Shown here in pieces: positions 44,094 to 51,722 of a DNA stretch of 64,000 nucleotides. Within the stretch, counting starts at the first letter, position 1, and each line of letters begins with the position of its first letter. Both the position numbers and the translations under genes were made by a program. This DNA comes from Treponema sp. Lineage in GTDB: Bacteria > Spirochaetota > Spirochaetia > Treponematales > Treponemataceae. Under the pieces are notes generated by a model that saw nothing but the letters and a program-made list of their open reading frames with translations, was not told the DNA's origin and did not search any database. Where the stretch lies: positions 124,001 through 188,000 of the forward strand of contig JAFUFU010000045.1 of the NCBI GenBank assembly GCA_017469785.1, in the 5' to 3' direction.

Positions 44094-45185
44094 ATGAAAG
44101 TTGGGGGGCGAGCGGATTTTATGAAAATAAAAATATCTAAACGAAAAAAGATTCTTCTCAGTGGATTGATAGCGCTTCTTTTGCTTTTGGTGATTCTGCG
44201 GATTTCTCGCGGGATTGCGGAAAAACGGGCGGCTTCTTCCCAGACTTCTTATGTCGTTCGCAAAGAGACTTATGAAAATGTGATTCAGATTGCGGGAACC
44301 GTGGCGGCGGCAAAATCCCAGACGCTGAAATCCCTGAATGACGGAACCGTGGTGGGCGTTTACAAAAAAGAAGGCGACCGGGTGAAGGCGGGGGATTTAA
44401 TCGTTCAGCTGGACGACACCGAGCAGCAGTACAATCTCGCCAACCTTGACTATGAGATTTCCGTGGCCCGGCAGAATCAGACGGCGGGAAAAATCAAGCT
44501 TATGGAGACTCAGCGCACTTCCCTTGTACGAAAAATCGCTGACCGTAAAATCGTGGCGACTTTTGACGGAATCATCGCGAGCCTTGACGTTGATCCCGGC
44601 GATTATCTTGAGGCAAAGGATTCAATCGGCACCCTCGTTGATACAAGCTATCTTACGGCGGACGTTGAGGTTGCGGAAACCGACGTTTCAAAGCTAAAAG
44701 TGGGGCAAAAAGTTGATTTTACTTTTCCGGCCTATGACGGCACTGTGGAGGGCTACCTTGTCTCTTATCCTGCCATTGGTGAAGTGACGAGCCGGGGAGC
44801 CACAATCGTGAATGCAAAGGTCAGAATTGACGATGTGCCGCAGGGCGTCCTTCCAAATTTCAGCTTTACCGGCAAAATCCAAATCACCGAGCCTGAGCAG
44901 AAGCTTGTGGTGGAACGCTTTGCAATCGGACGGGACAAGGGCACGGCTTTTGCGGAAATAATGAACCGGGACGGAAGCACAACCAAAGTCGCGGTGGAAG
45001 TCGAGCCTTACGGTCTTGAATACGTGAACGTGCTTTCGGGGCTTGAGGGTGGCGAAATCCTTAAAGCCCAGAGTGATGTCTCAAAGAGCGGCAGAATGAG
45101 CGTGAGCAAAAAAGGCCAGAAGGCGCAGAAAAACAACAAGAATCAGCAGCAACAGCCACCCATGGGCGGAATGCCTCCGTTCTAA
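44094..45185 (+). CDS. MacA/HlyD-type periplasmic adaptor
   Basis: 363 residues: inner-membrane anchor (KIKISKRKKILLSGLIALLLLLVIL), lipoyl-like half motifs (AGTVAAAKSQTLKSLNDGTVVGVYKKEGDRVKAG given as separate family segments), a short coiled hairpin, then VATFDGIIASLDVDPGDYLE, a beta-barrel domain and a Gln/Pro-rich tail. The start is uncertain: 44094 (GTGGAAAG upstream) or 44121 (MKIKISK). The first nine codons resemble repeat DNA (GGAAAGATGAAAGTTGG, seen also in the uppP insertion), which favours 44121 as the original start. Links TolC-like and MacB-like partners. Confidence 0.86.
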   Translation: MKVGGRADFMKIKISKRKKILLSGLIALLLLLVILRISRGIAEKRAASSQTSYVVRKETYENVIQIAGTVAAAKSQTLKSLNDGTVVGVYKKEGDRVKAGDLIVQLDDTEQQYNLANLDYEISVARQNQTAGKIKLMETQRTSLVRKIADRKIVATFDGIIASLDVDPGDYLEAKDSIGTLVDTSYLTADVEVAETDVSKLKVGQKVDFTFPAYDGTVEGYLVSYPAIGEVTSRGATIVNAKVRIDDVPQGVLPNFSFTGKIQITEPEQKLVVERFAIGRDKGTAFAEIMNRDGSTTKVAVEVEPYGLEYVNVLSGLEGGEILKAQSDVSKSGRMSVSKKGQKAQKNNKNQQQQPPMGGMPPF

Positions 45186-45193
45186 GGATTTTT

Positions 45194-45874
45194 ATGTCAG
45201 AGCCAGTTATATTAATGGAAGATGTTCGTAAGATTTACTCGATGGGGGAGCAGGAAGTCCACGCTTTGCGGGGGATTTCTTTTTCCGTGGAGCAGGGGGA
45301 ATTCATGTCCATAATGGGACCTTCCGGCTCAGGAAAATCCACCTGCATGAACATGATTGGCTGCCTTGACCGCCCCACCAGCGGAATCGTGAAAATCGGG
45401 GGCAAGGAAACGGCCAAAATGAGCGAGAAAGAGCTGGCCGTCCTCCGCAACAAAACAATCGGCTTTGTTTTCCAGCAGTATCATCTTTTGCCAACGATGA
45501 CGGTGCTTGAGAATGTCATGGTTCCCCTCCGCTATCAAGGAATCGAGCGGCCCCTCCGCCGGGACATGGCACTGGCAGCCCTTGAAAAAGTGGGTTTGTC
45601 CGAGCGAATCAATCACCTTCCCAATGAGCTTTCCGGCGGACAAAAGCAACGTGTGGCAATCGCGCGGGCGACGGTCACTCGGCCTGCGATTATCCTCGCT
45701 GACGAACCCACGGGAGCCTTGGACTCCAGCACTGGCCGGGCGGTCTTGGATCTATTCGGCGAAATCAACGCCACAGGAACTACAATCGTCATCGTCACCC
45801 ACGATCCGGGAATCGGAGCCAGCACGAGAAGATGCGTGCGTATTCTGGACGGAATGATACAGGAAGATAAATAA
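45194..45874 (+). CDS. MacB/LolD-type ABC transporter ATPase
   Basis: 226-residue ATPase with GPSGSGKSTCMNMIGCLDRPTSG split over Walker A (GPSGSGKST) and the family-typical following helix, Q-loop FVFQQYHLLP, signature LSGGQKQRVAIARA, Walker B IILADEPTGALDS and switch THDPGIG. This sequence pattern is that of the MacB/LolD/FtsE group. It starts 8 bp after the adaptor gene. It should power the separate FtsX-like permease encoded next. Confidence 0.93.
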   Translation: MSEPVILMEDVRKIYSMGEQEVHALRGISFSVEQGEFMSIMGPSGSGKSTCMNMIGCLDRPTSGIVKIGGKETAKMSEKELAVLRNKTIGFVFQQYHLLPTMTVLENVMVPLRYQGIERPLRRDMALAALEKVGLSERINHLPNELSGGQKQRVAIARATVTRPAIILADEPTGALDSSTGRAVLDLFGEINATGTTIVIVTHDPGIGASTRRCVRILDGMIQEDK

Positions 45875-46029
45875 AATTCCTCACAGAGGACACAGAGGGC
45901 ACAGAGATATTTTCGTAAAACAGCATTCTCTCTGTGGCCTCTAAGAGCCTTCGCAACACAGTTGCTACGGAGAGTCGCTAAAATCGCATCTTATGCGATT
46001 TTTTAACGCTCCCTATCTGTGAGAAATTT
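45875..46029 (+). repeat. Dispersed repeat, copy 4 (stem-compensated)
   Basis: Starts AATTCCTCACAGAGG right after the ATPase stop and ends CTATCTGTGAGAAATTT. The hairpin arms are AAAATCGCAT/ATGCGATTTT, differing from copies 1 and 3 on both sides of the stem so that pairing is kept. It ends 10 bases before the permease ATG. Confidence 0.87.
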
Positions 46030-46039
46030 AAGGAATATT

Positions 46040-47236
46040 ATGTTAGAAGATTTTATTGACTCTCTTAGGAACTTTTCTCGCTCTAAGACACGGACTTTTC
46101 TTTCTCTGCTGGGCGTGATTATCGGTGTGGCCAGCGTTATTATCATTACCAGCATTGGCTCCAGTTCCGCCAAGCAGATTCAGAATCAGTTCGGCTCTTC
46201 GGGCTTGGATTTGGTGAGCGTGAGCGCGGGCGGATTTATGAGGCGGAACCGGGATGCGGTCACTCTGAAATTCGACGAAGCCTTGCGCAGCGATTTGTTT
46301 GACAGCGTGCGCAATATAAAAAAAGTCTGGTACAAGAATTCGGTGAGCTTTGCGGTCTCTTACGGCGAAACCACGGTCACTTCAAATGCCACCGCCATTG
46401 AGCCCGGCTACCTTGAAATGTACAAGCTCCAACTTGACACAGGCGAATATTTTACCGTCACGGACGATGTTTCCGGCGCGCAGAAAATGATTATCGGAAG
46501 CGAGGTCGCTTCCTCCCTTTTCCCGGACGGAGACGCTGTGGGTAAGGGGGTTCTGGTTGTTTCCTCGAAAGTGCCTTTTGCCTTTACTGTGGTGGGCGTG
46601 CTTAAGGAGCAGTCCAGCGGCATGGAATCCACGACGACGGGAATCTACATTCCCCGGGGATTCTATTCCAAGAAAATCACTCCAAACCCCACGGCTGACA
46701 CGATTATGGTGCAGGCGACAGATTCTTCGTTTTGTTCCCAGCTGGTCACGGATTTAACGGCCTACATGAACGAAAAATCCGGCACGGAAGGAAGCGTGAA
46801 CATCATGTCCATGCAGACAATGATTGAGCAGGTTCAGAGTGTCATGGGAACTTTGTCACTCATGCTTTCAGGAATTGCTGCTATTTCCCTTTTGGTAGGC
46901 GGAATCGGAATCATGAATATTATGATTGTCACGGTCACTGAGCGAAAGCAGGAAATCGGAATCAGAAAAGCTTTGGGAGCCAGCCCCTTTGCGATTTGCC
47001 GCCAGTTTTTGGTTGAGAGCGCAAGCATCACTCTTTTGGGGGGCATTTTGGGAATCGGACTTGGAATCGCCATCAGCCTTGCCATTGAATATGTGGCGAC
47101 CGAGCTTCCTTATTCGATAAAGTTTTCAGCCTGCGTGATTTCCTTCGTTTTCAGCGTCTTCGTGGGGATTTTCTTCGGACTTTCCCCCGCCATGAAAGCC
47201 AGCAAACTAGACCCGGTGGAAGCTCTGGCAGGCTAG
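46040..47236 (+). CDS. MacB-type ABC transporter permease
   Basis: 398 residues: N-terminal helix (FLSLLGVIIGVASVIIITSIG), large periplasmic MacB_PCD domain (~45-265), and an FtsX domain with three helices and the cytoplasmic signature VGGIGIMNIMIVTVTERKQE followed by IGIRKALGA. With the separate ATPase it equals MacB. The start at 46040 follows AAGGAATATT; the in-frame ATG at 46019 lies in the repeat. The set probably exports a peptide, lipid-linked compound or drug. Confidence 0.9.
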   Translation: MLEDFIDSLRNFSRSKTRTFLSLLGVIIGVASVIIITSIGSSSAKQIQNQFGSSGLDLVSVSAGGFMRRNRDAVTLKFDEALRSDLFDSVRNIKKVWYKNSVSFAVSYGETTVTSNATAIEPGYLEMYKLQLDTGEYFTVTDDVSGAQKMIIGSEVASSLFPDGDAVGKGVLVVSSKVPFAFTVVGVLKEQSSGMESTTTGIYIPRGFYSKKITPNPTADTIMVQATDSSFCSQLVTDLTAYMNEKSGTEGSVNIMSMQTMIEQVQSVMGTLSLMLSGIAAISLLVGGIGIMNIMIVTVTERKQEIGIRKALGASPFAICRQFLVESASITLLGGILGIGLGIAISLAIEYVATELPYSIKFSACVISFVFSVFVGIFFGLSPAMKASKLDPVEALAG

Positions 47237-47247
47237 GGAGGGGAAAC

Positions 47248-47490
47248 TTATGCGAGTTTCAAAGATTCTTTTCGCAATTTTTCGAGCGCGGCATTTATAG
47301 AAACACGATTTGTCAGGCCGTTTTTTTCAAGCCAAATGAGATTTTCCTTGTCGAAAAGATTATAAATTAGTTGAAATGCTTTTCGTAAACTTCGTGGGTA
47401 GAATTCTTTCGCTTGTTCTGGAGTCACTTCGGGAATGTCTGATAAATCAATTGGTTTATTCTGTAATTCAGCTATTCTTTCTTGAGTCAT
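47248..47490 (-). CDS. BrnA-like antitoxin, apparently solitary
   Basis: 80 residues: MTQERIAELQNKPIDLSDIPEVTPEQAKEFY (given as LSDIPEVTPEQ, the usual SDIPE segment of BrnA-type antitoxins) and a C-terminal ENLIWLEKNG...RVSINAALEKL that fits the ribbon-helix-helix/INxxL pattern. A normal brnT-brnA pair has the toxin just upstream, and indeed the last 33 codons of a brnT-like frame overlap this start. No intact toxin gene is present. GAAAGGAAATT precedes the start. Assignment rests on motif and context. Confidence 0.6.
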   Translation of the reverse strand: MTQERIAELQNKPIDLSDIPEVTPEQAKEFYPRSLRKAFQLIYNLFDKENLIWLEKNGLTNRVSINAALEKLRKESLKLA

Positions 47491-47572
47491 AGTATAATTT
47501 CCTTTCTGATTCTGTAGCGAAACGAGCAGAAATTAATCGTGTTCGTTCTCGTTCGGTGTAAGCGGTCATATA
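47468..47572 (-). pseudogene. brnT toxin remnant
   Basis: On the minus strand the frame reads TAYTERERTRLISARFATES then ERKLYYDSRKNS and stop. This is the C-terminal signature of BrnT ribonuclease toxins (RIISAR-x-AT-x-x-ER-x-x-Y). An in-frame TGA lies directly upstream, and pepF ends 13 bases beyond, so the N-terminal two-thirds, with the catalytic residues, are missing. It overlaps the start of the antitoxin-like gene as in intact brnTA operons. Confidence 0.7.
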
Positions 47573-47585
47573 TCACGGCCTGTTT

Positions 47586-49484
47586 TTATCCGCAAATTGA
47601 TTTTAGCTCAGACACTTCCTTTGCGTACATTTCGATTCCGCTTTTCCAGAAGTCTTTTTGCGTGATGTCAAAGCCTGCCTTCTTGCACAAATCCTCGCAA
47701 GACATGTTGCCCGTGTTGGAGAGCAGTTCTGCGTAAGTTTTGGCAAAGGCGGCTCCTTCTTTCTGGTAACGGGCGTAAAGACCGGCTGCAAAAAGCTGTC
47801 CGAAAGCGTAGGGGAAGTTGTAGAAATCCAGTCCTGTTGAGTAATAATGGGATTTTACCGCCCACATGTATTCGTGCCGCTCGCCGTTCAAGCCGCTTCC
47901 GTAGGATTTTTCCTGGGCTTCTTTCATGAGCCGGCAGAAATCGCTGGCGTTAAGCTCGCCCTTTTCCCGCTCATCAAAGACGCTTTTTTCAAAGTAGAAG
48001 CGGCAGAGAATGTCCACCAAGACTTGGCTCACATCCTGCAAGTCCAGGTCAAGAATCTGGATTTTTTCGGCGTCGGAGCATTTTGAAATCATGTCCTGCT
48101 TTACGATTGTTTCGGCAAAGGTTGAGGCTGTTTCGGCCAGTGTCATGGGGTAGCTGAAAAATGCGGCCGGCTTTCCCTTCATGCAAGAAAAATGATATGC
48201 GTGGCCGAGCTCGTGAGCCAGTGTGATGATGTCGCTGAAAGCCCCGGTAAAATTGGTCATGATTCGGCTCTGGTGGCCCAGTGCAAAGTCCTCGTCGTAA
48301 GCCCCGCCTACCTTTCCTGCCCTGACTTCCGCGTCAATCCACTTTTCGGCAAAGGCTTTTTTTGCAAAGTCGCCCATTTCCGAACTGAAAGAGGAATACC
48401 GCTGTATGATGTAGTCTCTTGCCTCATCGAAAGTCCATGTTTTTGAGAGAAGAGATTGTCGGGTCAAGCCCGACAATGACAGGGTGTCGCTGTCATTTCT
48501 GAGCTTGTTGTTACCGTCATTCCCGAGCTCGACTCGGGAATCTGTTGCCATAGGCGCGAACAAATCGTAGAAGGCCAGGCCTTTTTTGTCCTGTGAGACC
48601 GTAAGATTGTGCTTGTGCAGGAAATCTGCCTTTAAATTGAAATATTCCCGCCAGAGGGGCAGGCTGTCTTCGATTGCGCCGATGAGGGCGTCCAGCGTTT
48701 TTTGCGAGAGTCGGGCAGCGGCAAGGGCGCGGTCAATGGGCTTTTGCCATTTTCGGCGGCGGTTCAAGGCCAGAGTTTCGCCTTTTAGGTTTCCCAGGCA
48801 GGCGGCAAAGGCGATTTCATTCTGCTTTAAAAGCGCGATTTCTTTTAAATATGAAGATTTTCGCACATTTGCGTCGGCAGAGTAGGCATCGTTACGAAGC
48901 TCATTGAAAGTTTTGCCGCTTTCCTCGTCTTTGAGATTTGAAATCAGCTGCTCGTGAAGGCGGTCCCAGGCGTCTCCTCCGGTCTGCTGCAATTCGCCTG
49001 CAAGTTTTTCTTCTGCCGGGCTCATCTGGTGTTTGGTTTCTTCGAGAGTCTCGTTCAGAAGGTAGCGGTAGCTTTCAAATTCAGGGAAGCGTTTGTAAAA
49101 ATCATCGAGACGGCCGGAATTTGCCAGCAAAACCGACTTAAAGCCCAAGTCAATCTGCCTGTAGCGGAGGGTAAGGTTGTCAATTTTCGTGATGTTGTTG
49201 AGGTAAGCCGTGTTTGTGGTGTCAACGGAGTAAATTATGTAGGCGTAGGCGTTGAGACTGCCGCAAAGAGAAGAAACCTTGTCGTCCGCCTCTAAAAATC
49301 CTTTGAGCCAGACAGGAAAATCGAAATTCTCTGTGGCCTGAGTGATGAAAGTGCGTGCAGATTCGAGAAGGTTTTCAAGGTTTTCCATGCCAGCCGTAAA
49401 ATCAGCGAGGGCCTTCTGGTATTCAGGAGAATCAATAGAAGAAAAAATAGAATCCAAGTTCCAGCGGGGGATATTGTTTGTCAT
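47586..49484 (-). CDS. pepF: Oligoendopeptidase F (M3 family) with in-frame repeat insertion
   Basis: Zinc metallopeptidase cutting oligopeptides in the cytoplasm. 632 residues, about 30-35 longer than usual. The catalytic HELGHAYHF lies near residue 425, followed by a glutamate helix (MTLAETASTFAET). N-terminal oligopeptidase_F region: about 105-185. Residues ~313-346 (DSRVELGNDGNN...SLSGLTRQSLL) are encoded by a palindromic repeat at 48452-48545 that keeps the frame open. The insert sits before the catalytic domain, in a likely surface loop. The start overlaps the ltaE stop by four bases. Confidence 0.93.
   Translation of the reverse strand: MTNNIPRWNLDSIFSSIDSPEYQKALADFTAGMENLENLLESARTFITQATENFDFPVWLKGFLEADDKVSSLCGSLNAYAYIIYSVDTTNTAYLNNITKIDNLTLRYRQIDLGFKSVLLANSGRLDDFYKRFPEFESYRYLLNETLEETKHQMSPAEEKLAGELQQTGGDAWDRLHEQLISNLKDEESGKTFNELRNDAYSADANVRKSSYLKEIALLKQNEIAFAACLGNLKGETLALNRRRKWQKPIDRALAAARLSQKTLDALIGAIEDSLPLWREYFNLKADFLHKHNLTVSQDKKGLAFYDLFAPMATDSRVELGNDGNNKLRNDSDTLSLSGLTRQSLLSKTWTFDEARDYIIQRYSSFSSEMGDFAKKAFAEKWIDAEVRAGKVGGAYDEDFALGHQSRIMTNFTGAFSDIITLAHELGHAYHFSCMKGKPAAFFSYPMTLAETASTFAETIVKQDMISKCSDAEKIQILDLDLQDVSQVLVDILCRFYFEKSVFDEREKGELNASDFCRLMKEAQEKSYGSGLNGERHEYMWAVKSHYYSTGLDFYNFPYAFGQLFAAGLYARYQKEGAAFAKTYAELLSNTGNMSCEDLCKKAGFDITQKDFWKSGIEMYAKEVSELKSICG
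48452..48545 (-). repeat. Palindromic repeat inserted in pepF
   Basis: Two perfect 9-bp hairpins: ATTGTCGGG-TCAAG-CCCGACAAT (48455-48477) and ATTCCCGAG-CTCGA-CTCGGGAAT (48519-48541), about 40 bases apart. This resembles protein-coding palindromic elements known from Rickettsia and others. It encodes a polar 30-residue insert in frame. Confidence 0.8.
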
Positions 49485-50506
49485 AGAATGCTCCTAAGTT
49501 CTGAAATTTTTTCGCTTGTACTTGCCCAGCTTGTTGCGAATCGTACGACGGTGTGGCTTTCATCGTATTTTTCCCAGAAAGAGAATTTTACGCTTTTCTG
49601 CAGCTCCTGCATTTTTGAGTTTTCAAGAATCACGAATTGCTGATTCGTCGGAGAGTCGATGAAGAATTTGTAGCCTTTTTCGCTGAAGGCTGATTTGAGT
49701 TCTTCTGCCCGGTCAATCGCGTTTTTGCTGATTTTGAAATAAAGGTCATCGGTGAAGAGAGTGTCGAACTGAACTCCGAGAAGCCGCCCTTTTGCAAGAA
49801 GCGCGCCATGTTTTTTAACAAGATGGTCGAAGTGGGCCGGCATATTTTTCTTTGTAAAAACAACGGCCTCACCGCAAAGCGCACCGACTTTTGTTCCGCC
49901 GATATAAAAAACATCGCACAGGCGGGCGACATCATGCAAAGTTACATCTGTCTGCCTGCTCGCCAGTCCGTAGCCAAGCCTTGCCCCGTCCATAAAAAGC
50001 GGAATCTCGTGCTTATGGCAGACTTCGCTGATTTGAGTAAGCTCTTCCTTTGAATAAAGCGTGCCATATTCGGTTGGATGGGAAATGTAGCAAAGTCCCG
50101 GAAAAACCATGTGCTCATGATTTCCGTCTGCATAAAAATCTTTGATAAAAGAATCAAGCTCGTTTGCATCCATTTTGCCGTTATGTGCGGGAATTGTGAG
50201 GACTTTCCGGCCTGTGTATTCGATTGCGCCGGCTTCGTGAACGCTGACATGGCCTGTTTGAGCCGAAACTACGCCTTCGTATTGGGCAAGCATCGTGTCG
50301 ATTACAATCTGATTTGTCTGAGTGCCGCCTGTGAGAAAAAAGACCTGAGCTTCCGGCAAGCCACAGACTGCGGCGATTTTTTCTTTTGCACGCTCTGTGT
50401 ATTTATCGCTTCCGTAGCCGGAAAGACTTTCCATATTTGATTTTGCCAGTGCTTCTAGAATAAGCGGGTGAGCACCTTCAATATAATCACTTTCAAATGA
50501 AATCAT
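49481..50506 (-). CDS. ltaE: Low-specificity threonine aldolase
   Basis: 341-residue PLP enzyme that splits L-threonine/allo-threonine into glycine and acetaldehyde. Visible: FESDYIEGAHPLILEAL, GYGSDKYTERAKEKIA, FLTGGTQTNQIVI, the D-x-A motif LFMDGARLGYG and the PLP lysine in YIGGTKVGALCGEA. The C-terminal RFATSWAST matches the substrate-binding arginine region. Shares a four-base overlap with pepF downstream, so the two are coupled. The start is next to repeat copy 5. Confidence 0.92.
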   Translation of the reverse strand: MISFESDYIEGAHPLILEALAKSNMESLSGYGSDKYTERAKEKIAAVCGLPEAQVFFLTGGTQTNQIVIDTMLAQYEGVVSAQTGHVSVHEAGAIEYTGRKVLTIPAHNGKMDANELDSFIKDFYADGNHEHMVFPGLCYISHPTEYGTLYSKEELTQISEVCHKHEIPLFMDGARLGYGLASRQTDVTLHDVARLCDVFYIGGTKVGALCGEAVVFTKKNMPAHFDHLVKKHGALLAKGRLLGVQFDTLFTDDLYFKISKNAIDRAEELKSAFSEKGYKFFIDSPTNQQFVILENSKMQELQKSVKFSFWEKYDESHTVVRFATSWASTSEKISELRSIL

Positions 50507-50528
50507 AAAAACTCCTTTTTTTTTACAT

Positions 50529-50691
50529 TACTCACAGAGGTCACAGAGACCACAGAGAGATTTCTTGTGTAGGAATATTTTTCCCATTCAACATGCTCTT
50601 TGTGTACTCTAAGCCCTACGAGCCTAGCTCTACGGGAGATTCGCAAAAATTGCCGTGCAATTTTTTAACGCTCACTATCTGTGAGGAATTT
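50529..50691 (+). repeat. Dispersed repeat, copy 5
   Basis: ACTCACAGAGG at the left, CTATCTGTGAGGAATTT at the right, hairpin arms AAAAATTGC/GCAATTTTT with a CGT loop. It lies between the ltaE start and the uppP stop; here the right end does not precede a gene start but the end of uppP. Confidence 0.85.
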
Positions 50692-50702
50692 ATAATTCGT
50701 GA

Positions 50703-51677
50703 TTAAAAAAATATCAGTCCGAGAATTCCAAGCGGAATCAAGTAGCAGGCAAACCATTCCAATTTGCCTTTGCGAATCAGTTTCATCAAGATTGAAAGGG
50801 AGAGGTAGCCCCATGCGAATGCCGCAAGACAACCGCAGAAGACTGGAAGAACACCAATCTGACTTCCGACTTCACCCAAATCTTTTGCTTCAAGTACAAA
50901 TGCGCCCAGAATCGCCGGAATCGAGACAATGAACGAAAATTCGCCTGCCGCAGCCCGGTTTACGCCCGCAAGCTGCGCTCCTGCAATCGTGGAGCCTGAG
51001 CGGCTGATTCCGGGCAAGGTTCCGACTCCCTGCATAAAGCCGATAAAAAGCGACTGCAAAATAGAAATGCCTTTTGGCTCTGCTGCCTTTTTCGAGTCCT
51101 GTTTTTTTGACCAAAGCGAAGAAAAAATCAAAAGACAAGCCGTAACGATAAAGCCCGCGCAAGTGACTTTTAGCGGAAGATCCGGGATGAGCTTGCTGGT
51201 AAACACGCCGATTATGCCCGTGACGAGAGTTGCGAAAATCACGGCGAGAATGGTCTTCCGCCCAAGTGCGTCACTGCCTGTGAGAAGGTCAGCTTCTGGG
51301 GTCTTAGGGGCTATGCCCCTAGGAGAAGGGGTAGGCGAAAATGGCGAAGCCATTGTAGCCGAGGGGAAGGCTTTCCCCACCTCATTTTCCAGTTCCAATT
51401 TTCCTCTTCCAACTTCCATCTTTCCGTTTTCAGTTTTCCGCTTTCCACTTGGCAAAATCCACCTGAACAAAATTGCGAAGAGCCGGGCGATTTTCTTTCG
51501 GAAATACAAAATTACCGCCGCGAGCGTTGCCAGATGAAGCATTACATCGAACAAAAGTGGCACATCCTCAAGGCCAAAAAGTCGCTGTGCAACCGCCAAG
51601 TGACCGCTGGAAGAAATGGGAAGGAACTCGGCGATTCCCTGCACCACGCCAAGAATAATTGCTTGAAAAACAGACAT
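50703..51677 (-). CDS. uppP: Undecaprenyl-diphosphatase UppP (BacA) with in-frame insertion
   Basis: Recycles undecaprenyl diphosphate for cell-wall synthesis at the cytoplasmic membrane. 324 residues against about 265-275 normally. Catalytic motifs are intact: GIAEFLPISSSGHL (14-27) and GVGTLPGISRSGSTI. Residues ~76-131 (GKRKTENGKMEVGRG...SPRGIAPKTPEADLL) are not UppP-like; they are encoded by repeat DNA at about 51285-51455 and fall in a loop between membrane helices, so function may survive. The frame is open through the insert. Repeat copy 5 lies at its 3' side. Confidence 0.93.
   Translation of the reverse strand: MSVFQAIILGVVQGIAEFLPISSSGHLAVAQRLFGLEDVPLLFDVMLHLATLAAVILYFRKKIARLFAILFRWILPSGKRKTENGKMEVGRGKLELENEVGKAFPSATMASPFSPTPSPRGIAPKTPEADLLTGSDALGRKTILAVIFATLVTGIIGVFTSKLIPDLPLKVTCAGFIVTACLLIFSSLWSKKQDSKKAAEPKGISILQSLFIGFMQGVGTLPGISRSGSTIAGAQLAGVNRAAAGEFSFIVSIPAILGAFVLEAKDLGEVGSQIGVLPVFCGCLAAFAWGYLSLSILMKLIRKGKLEWFACYLIPLGILGLIFF
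51285..51455 (-). repeat. Composite repeat inserted in uppP
   Basis: Two parts. The half nearer the 3' end of uppP is a two-hairpin element (TTAGGGGC/GCCCCTA; GGGGAAGGCTTTCCCC) matching 42246-42356. The other half is GGAAAACTGAAAACGGAAAG-type filler also found before the macA-like gene at 44069-44106. Confidence 0.75.
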
Positions 51678-51722
51678 AGCGGTAGTGTATCATAATTCTT
51701 CAATTTGATATACTTTTATCCT

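Noticed and set aside
4559..50691. CRISPR-like interpretation of the CACAGAG repeats
   Set aside because: Copies are dispersed over 46 kb, not regularly spaced, and no cas gene is present.
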